Shown in pieces: positions 58,841 through 64,000 of a stretch of 64,000 nt of DNA. How positions within the stretch are numbered: position 1 is the first letter of the stretch; every line of letters starts with the position of its first letter. Where the stretch lies: positions 4,784,532 through 4,848,531 of the forward strand of contig CM034597.1 of NCBI GenBank assembly GCA_020091685.1, read 5' to 3'. Position numbers and translations under genes: made by a program. The notes beneath the pieces are model-generated. The model had not been told where the DNA came from and did no database searches. It saw only the letters and a program-made list of their open reading frames with translations. This DNA is from Lutjanus erythropterus. Taxonomy: Eukaryota > Chordata > Actinopteri > Lutjaniformes > Lutjanidae.

Positions 58841-58974
58841 TGTCTAGTGCTGCCATATGATCACAAAGTCCCTTCTCTCTGAAATGTAGACTTGAGGTTA
58901 CCTTGAATATAAGTAGTCAATTGTAAGTTTAACAAAACAATGAACTGGGCCTAGGAATGTGGTACACTTTTCTC

Positions 58975-59210
58975 TTTAAATCTGTTATTTTTTAGGCTTT
59001 GTTGCTGAAACATGGACCCCCTGTGACAGCACTTGTAGGCATTGAAGAGGGAAGTATTTGGATCTAAGAGTAGCGGACATTGAGGCGATCAACAATGCAT
59101 GTGGCATTATTCAACCACACGGTACCATCTGCTGGATGCACCATCGCAGACCACCCTAGGAAAGGAGAGAGGTGAGGAGGGATAAGATCCCCACATCATG
59201 AAACAAATGA
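58975..59210 (+). repeat. Dispersed repeat family C, copy 2
   Basis: Partner of 49205-49450, same orientation, about 70-75% similar by eye. No coding potential is evident. Confidence 0.75.
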
Positions 59211-59598
59211 AAACTTTTCTCTTTTAAAAAAAAATGCACCAAAGAATCACTTACTGGGCAGTCTGCCTCACTGGACGCACGCTAATGGTATGGAAACAAG
59301 CTAACAGCTGTTACCGTTTCTTCTGCAGAGATATAGTCATTTTAATACCAGCTCACCTTTGCAGAAGCACCATCACTGCATCCTAGGTGTGACATTTGTG
59401 ATTGGTTTTAAGAAATGCAAACAAGGCAGAGCTTTTTTTTTCCCCATAGTAGACGTTTCTCCAGCGTTGACCAACATGGAGCTCTGTGTGAGACTACTTC
59501 CTGGGTTATATGTGTATATGTATATGTGTAGATAACTATATGTTGCTATTTTATTGTGTTTTATCTTTTATCCTACTCTACTCAAAATTTAATCAACT

Positions 59599-59815
59599 GG
59601 GGCGCCCCTGTAGCTCAGTTGGTTGGCATGTGCCCCATGTACTGAGGCTATCAGTCCTCTGCAGCAGCCGCCAGCTCGACTTCCACCTGTGGCCCTTTGC
59701 CGTGTGTCATCCTCTCTCTCTCAAACCCCCTTCCTGTCTTCACTTTAGCTGTCTCTGTCAAACAAAGACATAAACAGCCCCACAAAAAATTTAAAAAACA
59801 AACAAACAAAAAAAC
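59599..59815 (+). mobile_element. tRNA-derived SINE
   Basis: The head GGGGCGCCCCTGTAGCTCAG carries an A box (TAGCTCAGTTGG), and a B-box-like AGCTCGACTTCC follows at a tRNA-like distance. The body has GGCCCTTTGCCGTGTGTCAT and pyrimidine runs, and the tail is A-rich (AAAACAAACAAACAAAAAAA). This is a common percomorph SINE. Not a functional tRNA: the head is too long and the stem pairings are lost. Confidence 0.85.
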
Positions 59816-61370
59816 AGTTATCTATATTGCTATATGTGTGTAGCTTGAATGAAGTACAACTGTAATTTTGTTGTGCAACCCTGTGTTGTGTAATGATAAT
59901 ACATAACCTTGACACCTTTATCAGCAACTGTTTAACGACAGTGTTGAAGTGATTTAGAGTGTATTCTTCCTTTAAGATGAGCTGACAGCTCTTAAAAGCA
60001 GGTCTACCCACCAATACTCTCTCTGATCTCCTCTCTGTACAATGTTAACCTCCATGTTCTCCTCTTTCTCCCACCGGGCAGTGTCAGGCTGCTAACTGCT
60101 GGCACGGAGTCCAAACTATTTCATTAACCCTCCATTAATTCCTGCAGATTTCCTCCCGCTTTGACCCTCACTACAAATCAATGCAGTCCAGTAAAGATGC
60201 AAGCAAGTCGTCTGCTGTAATAGCAACGGCAGCATCACAAGTGGAAAAAGTCTGTGCGGCTCCTAAAGGTCATTAAAAAGCTCCTTCCTATGCATGACAA
60301 GACCATTGTAATAAGATCCCAGTGGATTCAGACCAGATCATCTCTCTAAAACTGCTCCAGGGATTGGAAAGATTCAGCAGCAGCGTAATAATGTAATGAA
60401 ACGTTTTAATAGAATGTGATTCTTTTTGCTGCTCTGATTCAGCTGATGTAGCGTTTTCTATTCTAAACTCCACATTTGTTAATAGTTTTATCCAGGAATT
60501 AATGCATACAGAAGAAGAACCACCTTCTCTTCAGGTGGAGATAAGTTTGAAATGGTAATATCAGAGACTATGAGGATCCTCATTTGTCTTTTAAATGAAG
60601 GGTTTCGTTGAGAGAATGGACAACTGAGATAATGAATACATGTATAGTTTTTTTTTTCTTTCTGCATTTATTTGACACATTGAAGGCCAGTTTCCATTAG
60701 CTTCTCTTTTCAATACATTCAATGAAAACAGGCATTTTTCTGATCTTTCACTGAGTGCTGTCACTGAAGTAATATTTAATTTTATAATAACATTTCAGTC
60801 ATAACAATTTGGCCACCATATAGACTGCTGACATGTTAAATACACAGAGTTTGTCCTAATCAGGGCATTTCGAAGTGGCGCACTCACTCATGCAGTGGTG
60901 GCATGAAGGACGTGTGTGCACATTAATGTGCTATTTCTTCCACACTACAGTATCATACAGTTATTTTACATTCTTGTGTTCATAGTTTTAATCTAAAACA
61001 TAAATAATCCCACCAATCACAAGACAACAGAGTGACACCAAAACTATAATATAAAACTTCCATACTTTGTTTGTTAAATCCTCCAAAAGGAATTGCACCT
61101 CCACTGTACATCTGTCCTCAGGCTTTGAGACTTCTTGATACATCCTCCACACTCTATCATGAAAAATACTTTTTTATTTAAAGGTAGGGTAGCCAAATAA
61201 TTTTGGTATCATTGAGAAATAATTTAACAATAAGCTTTCAGCATATTTTAAATCAAAGGCGTTCCTATCAGCTGTTCCTTCAGTGAGACCCTGGATCAGT
61301 GTTAGGAACTCCTGCAGTAAAAGTCGCTATGTAGCAGAATTATCCAAAAGCTCACCTGGCTACTTTTGAC
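59816..61370. other. No gene recognised
   Basis: 60990-61090 shares a repeat with 43700-43800. 60010-60540 is repeat-poor. A poly-T run is at 60649-60657. No exon is supported. Confidence 0.4.
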
Positions 61371-62332
61371 TTTACCTTCAGTCTTGTTCATCAACACCTA
61401 TCGTGGGGCTTTTGCTGAGGGCTGAGTGGACCGGGCGGAGCTGAGACACAGTGGTGACAGACAGCTGCTCAGAGCTGCAGAGCTCTGTATGACAGAGTCG
61501 GAGGCAGACTGGAGCTTCTGGAGGAAGAAACACTGGAGGCGTTCTGATGACGACTCCTTTATTGGCAGGAGGGGAGCTCAGAGTGTATGTTTTAAACTTT
61601 TTGGGATTTATTTTCACTCCCGCTTCTCAGCCCTCTGCAGCAGCAGAGTCGGTACATTTAGCTTCAAACTGAATCTCCTGTGTTGTGAAAAGTATTTTAT
61701 CTCCACTGTCGCTGTTTGTACTCTCAGGTATCTGCTTTACTACACACAACTGATATCTGTTGGTCTGTGCTCACTCACAATTGCCTTGTTAAGCTGTTGC
61801 ATGCACACATGAAGCGTGTGTTTCTCGTCTGGTAGGAGGGGATCAGAACAGAGAAAATGACACCTAACTCACATCCTGGATATGAGTCTCAACAATTAAC
61901 CAATTTTAGACTTTCAACCTACTGCAGTTTTCAGTAAATTAACCTTGTAACCTTACTCAGGCAAGTTAATAAATAAAACATTACTTACATAATGTATGTA
62001 ATGTTAGATATATAACATAAGCCAATAAGAAGTCAACACTGACTATTAGTTCGGAGGACACAAACCCTGGTCTTCTGAGTCAAAGTCTTGTGTTTGTTTG
62101 ACCCATCCATCCACGCCACCTTATGTGGACTTTCTTGGTATTTATAATACGTCACCTGACATTGACAGCAGATCAAAACATAAATGATGCTAGCATCATA
62201 GTTTGAAGTGGAAGGGCACTGACCAAGTTGCTGTATTTTGATGTGTTGGGTTGAGAATAGGCTGACTCAGAAATAATTATTGATTTAAACATCAGTGGAT
62301 GGATCCAAAGAACCACAGTGTTCCAAGTCCAC
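61371..62332. other. GC-richer block, unexplained
   Basis: 61410-61700 is GC-richer and contains a 128-codon plus-strand frame (61426-61812) with no recognisable domain. Its GCAGAGCTCTG and GGAGCTCAG motifs remind me of a fish dispersed repeat, but no second copy is in the window. Not called as a gene. Confidence 0.3.
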
Positions 62333-62690
62333 AACATGTGTCAAATTAAGATGAATTTCTTTATATTTTAAGTAAGTAAGACACATGACCTCATGAAAAT
62401 AACTTAACAAGATGAAAATGATGTAACTGGACAAAAATGACGTAAAAGACATAACAAGATGAAACCGACAATACAAGACAAAACGAGACAAAAGTGATGT
62501 AAAAATGTAACAATCGAAAATGACTTAACAAGATGTAACCACATGAAAACTGTGTAAAATACAAAATACAATAGTACAATACAAAAGACGCATAAAGACT
62601 TTACAAAACAAAAACAAGGTCACAAGACATAAGTAGATGAAAACACAACATTTGTCAATTTAAGATGAATTTGTAAATATTTTAAGTATT
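62333..62690 (-). repeat. 28-bp-type minisatellite array between direct repeats
   Basis: Units such as AACAAGATGAAAATGATGTA are the reverse complement of the arrays at 29870-34660. The array (about 62395-62640) is bordered by two near-identical ~43-bp direct repeats: 62333-62375 (CAAATTAAGATGAATTTCTT) and 62647-62690 (CAATTTAAGATGAATTTGTA). Confidence 0.85.
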
Positions 62691-63106
62691 CTGGTGTTCT
62701 ATAACACTCACATTCTGTCTTTCTCTGACACCAGGTCAAACAAGCTGCTTACATTTCAGCTCCTGCTGTGGGCTATTTGGCCTGAGGGGGTCGTAAACTC
62801 AGTAAAGATCAACTTCACAGACGAAGTGGAACGGGTAATTAAAAGGCTTTGAAAATGACTAGAGATTAACAGACTTTTGTGAGAAGTTGTTTTGTTTGGC
62901 CTGCACTGCACCAACCTGAGATCAGCTGATTGATCACTGATCAGGGTTGGAATTCTAGCACCACATCACACCATTAATAGATCTAATGTATTTCACTGAT
63001 GTGTAGGTGTTTACTGCCCAGTCCAATGTTATTCTTCACCAAGTCTGAGCCAAGCTCCACAGCAATTTAAAGATGAACTTATCTAAACAGGGTCAGCAAT
63101 GCTAAA

Positions 63107-63175
63107 TTATAGGTCCAGTGTGTAAGATGTAGGGGGATTTATCAGCAGAATGTGGCAGAAATGGAGTATAATATT
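63107..63175 (+). repeat. MITE fragment (GGTCCAGTGTGTAAG)
   Basis: TAGGTCCAGTGTGTAAGATG followed by TAGGGGGATTTATC and GGAGTATAATATTATCTT is the left part of the element at 50636. The right part is missing. Confidence 0.65.
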
Positions 63176-63239
63176 ATCTTAGAATAAGCTCTTTATATCT
63201 GCTCCATGTTGCAGCCAAGCAGCAGCCTCTAGGGCTGAC

Positions 63240-63375
63240 AAATGAAGCCAAATCAAAAGTGCCAAAAACTGCATTTTCTCGAATGGTCACTTGAGGCGAG
63301 TCAATGCCCATAGGTGCCCATATAAAAATACAGCAAATTAACATGTTTACAACCTGGCTCAAAAAGCAGTTTCTT
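63240..63375 (+). repeat. Dispersed repeat fragment (CACTTGAGGC type)
   Basis: GTGCCAAAAACTGCATTTTC and ATGGTCACTTGAGGCGAGTC match 44860-44905, then CCATATAAAAATACAGC and ACAACCTGGCTCAAAAAGC, usual for this repeat in fish. Confidence 0.6.
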
Positions 63376-63469
63376 CATAACTATTTTCACTTTAATTACA
63401 ACTATGCGAGGGGTAAATTTGTATGAATTTGAACACATTTAGCATTTGTGTATTAGCAGGGAGTTAGCC

Positions 63470-63810
63470 AAGTCAGGCACTGCCAAGATGGACTTGTAGC
63501 AGCCACAGGCGTGGTTTTAGGTGTGACAACAGCGGTCAAGCAACTCATCTCAAACAAAAAGTGGCAGCTTCTGAAGAGGTTAGCATAGCATCAGTTATGG
63601 AAAAGATGTTTTCGCTCTTCTCCCAGTTGACTTTGGCAAGAGTTTGATTGGTAGAAGTTAGCCTGTGTTTAGATGTGATAGACAGATGGTTCATCCAGTC
63701 ACCTGCCAAGTGTTTTTTTTTTTTAAGTGCTTGCCCTTTTCCAAATACTTTCTAAGGACGACTTCTGGTTCTGTGTAACAACCCATCTGGTCTGTCAGGT
63801 TAAAGTAGAA
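63470..63810 (-). repeat. Dispersed repeat family B, reverse copy
   Basis: On the minus strand: TAACCTGACAGACCAGATGG, AGAAAGTATTTGGAAAAGGG, GGATGAACCATCTGTCTATC, then the distal part with CTTCAGAAGCTGCCACTTTT. Matches the copy at 15590-16205 over its whole length. Confidence 0.75.
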
Positions 63811-63916
63811 ATGCATAAGCTGTTAAAAATATTGATTATATAAATAATAAATAAATTTCATGTCAATTTTCTCCTTACTTTTGAACATTTCTTTACAATT
63901 TGGCGTGATGATGCAG

Positions 63917-64000
63917 CTCCAGACAGTCCAGACATCAGTGTCCTGATGGAAATCTGGACAGCAGATGAAAGGCCAGGCCCACCGACCTACATCACCAACC
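63917..64000 (+). CDS. Possible start of a host exon, runs off the window
   Basis: From a possible acceptor (pyrimidine-rich stretch, then GATGCAG ending at 63916) one plus-strand frame is open to the window edge and reads DSPDISVLMEIWTADERPG then PPTYITN. The peptide has balanced, protein-like composition and differs from the simple or repeat-derived frames elsewhere, but I do not recognise the family. Upstream, family B ends at about 63810, so this DNA is not part of a repeat I can see. It may be chance; 27 codons are too few to be sure. Confidence 0.3.

Noticed and set aside
59599-59670. Functional tRNA gene
   Set aside because: A and B boxes are present, but the acceptor and T stems do not pair and a SINE body with an A-rich tail follows.
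61426-61812. 128-codon frame as a host exon
   Set aside because: No domain or splice support, and the block resembles a dispersed repeat.
1-64000. LTR retroelements, endogenous retroviruses or capsid-bearing elements
   Set aside because: I looked for long terminal repeats and gag/pol/env or Polinton-type motifs and recognised none; the only reverse-transcriptase traces are LINE-type.

Overview
The window looks like non-coding DNA from a percomorph-type teleost fish. It is AT-rich and densely packed with short DNA transposons of the kinds typical of spiny-rayed fishes: hAT-like MITEs with 8-bp target-site duplications, a Rex3-like LINE with a GATG-type tail, L2-like LINE tails, tRNA-derived SINEs, a ZBED-type hAT and a PGBD4-type piggyBac. 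There is no operon structure. Almost every open frame longer than 60 codons is a by-product of repeats. I found no LTR element, endogenous virus or Polinton-type element.

Layout. From 1 to 16 kb: dispersed repeats, a tandem array of a ~330-bp unit (2.3-3.3 kb), a 42-bp minisatellite (4.8-5.5 kb), three hAT-like MITEs and two GCTGCAAC MITEs. From 16.6 to 24.6 kb: a Rex3-like LINE fragment, a three-layer nest containing a long foldback, an L2-like tail, and two nested DNA elements with readable target duplications. From 27 to 35 kb: SINEs, a tandem array with an inverted unit, and a cluster of MITE pieces carrying a hypervariable ~28-bp minisatellite, partly multiplied by local duplication. From 36.5 to 39.8 kb: another MITE, then the only stretch that looks like the start of a host gene, a GC-rich 5' exon on the minus strand ending in ATG directly followed by a splice donor. 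A composite MITE lies immediately upstream of it. From 42 to 53 kb: an L2-like ORF2 tail, a second 42-bp minisatellite split by a hAT element with a BED zinc finger, and further dispersed repeats. From 54.3 to 56.9 kb: a piggyBac element with a promoter-like start, a 5' UTR intron and a two-exon transposase that keeps its frame but has lost about 120 residues of the catalytic core. From 57 to 64 kb: further repeats, a SINE, a reverse-oriented minisatellite array and, at the very end, a short open stretch that may be the beginning of a plus-strand host exon.

The most informative features are the piggyBac copy with its clean core deletion, the minisatellite that grows inside MITEs and within a foldback, the 42-bp minisatellite at two loci 42 kb apart, and the candidate promoter/first exon bordered by a transposon. 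Copy boundaries and homologies were read by eye; family names come from memory of teleost repeats, not from a database search.
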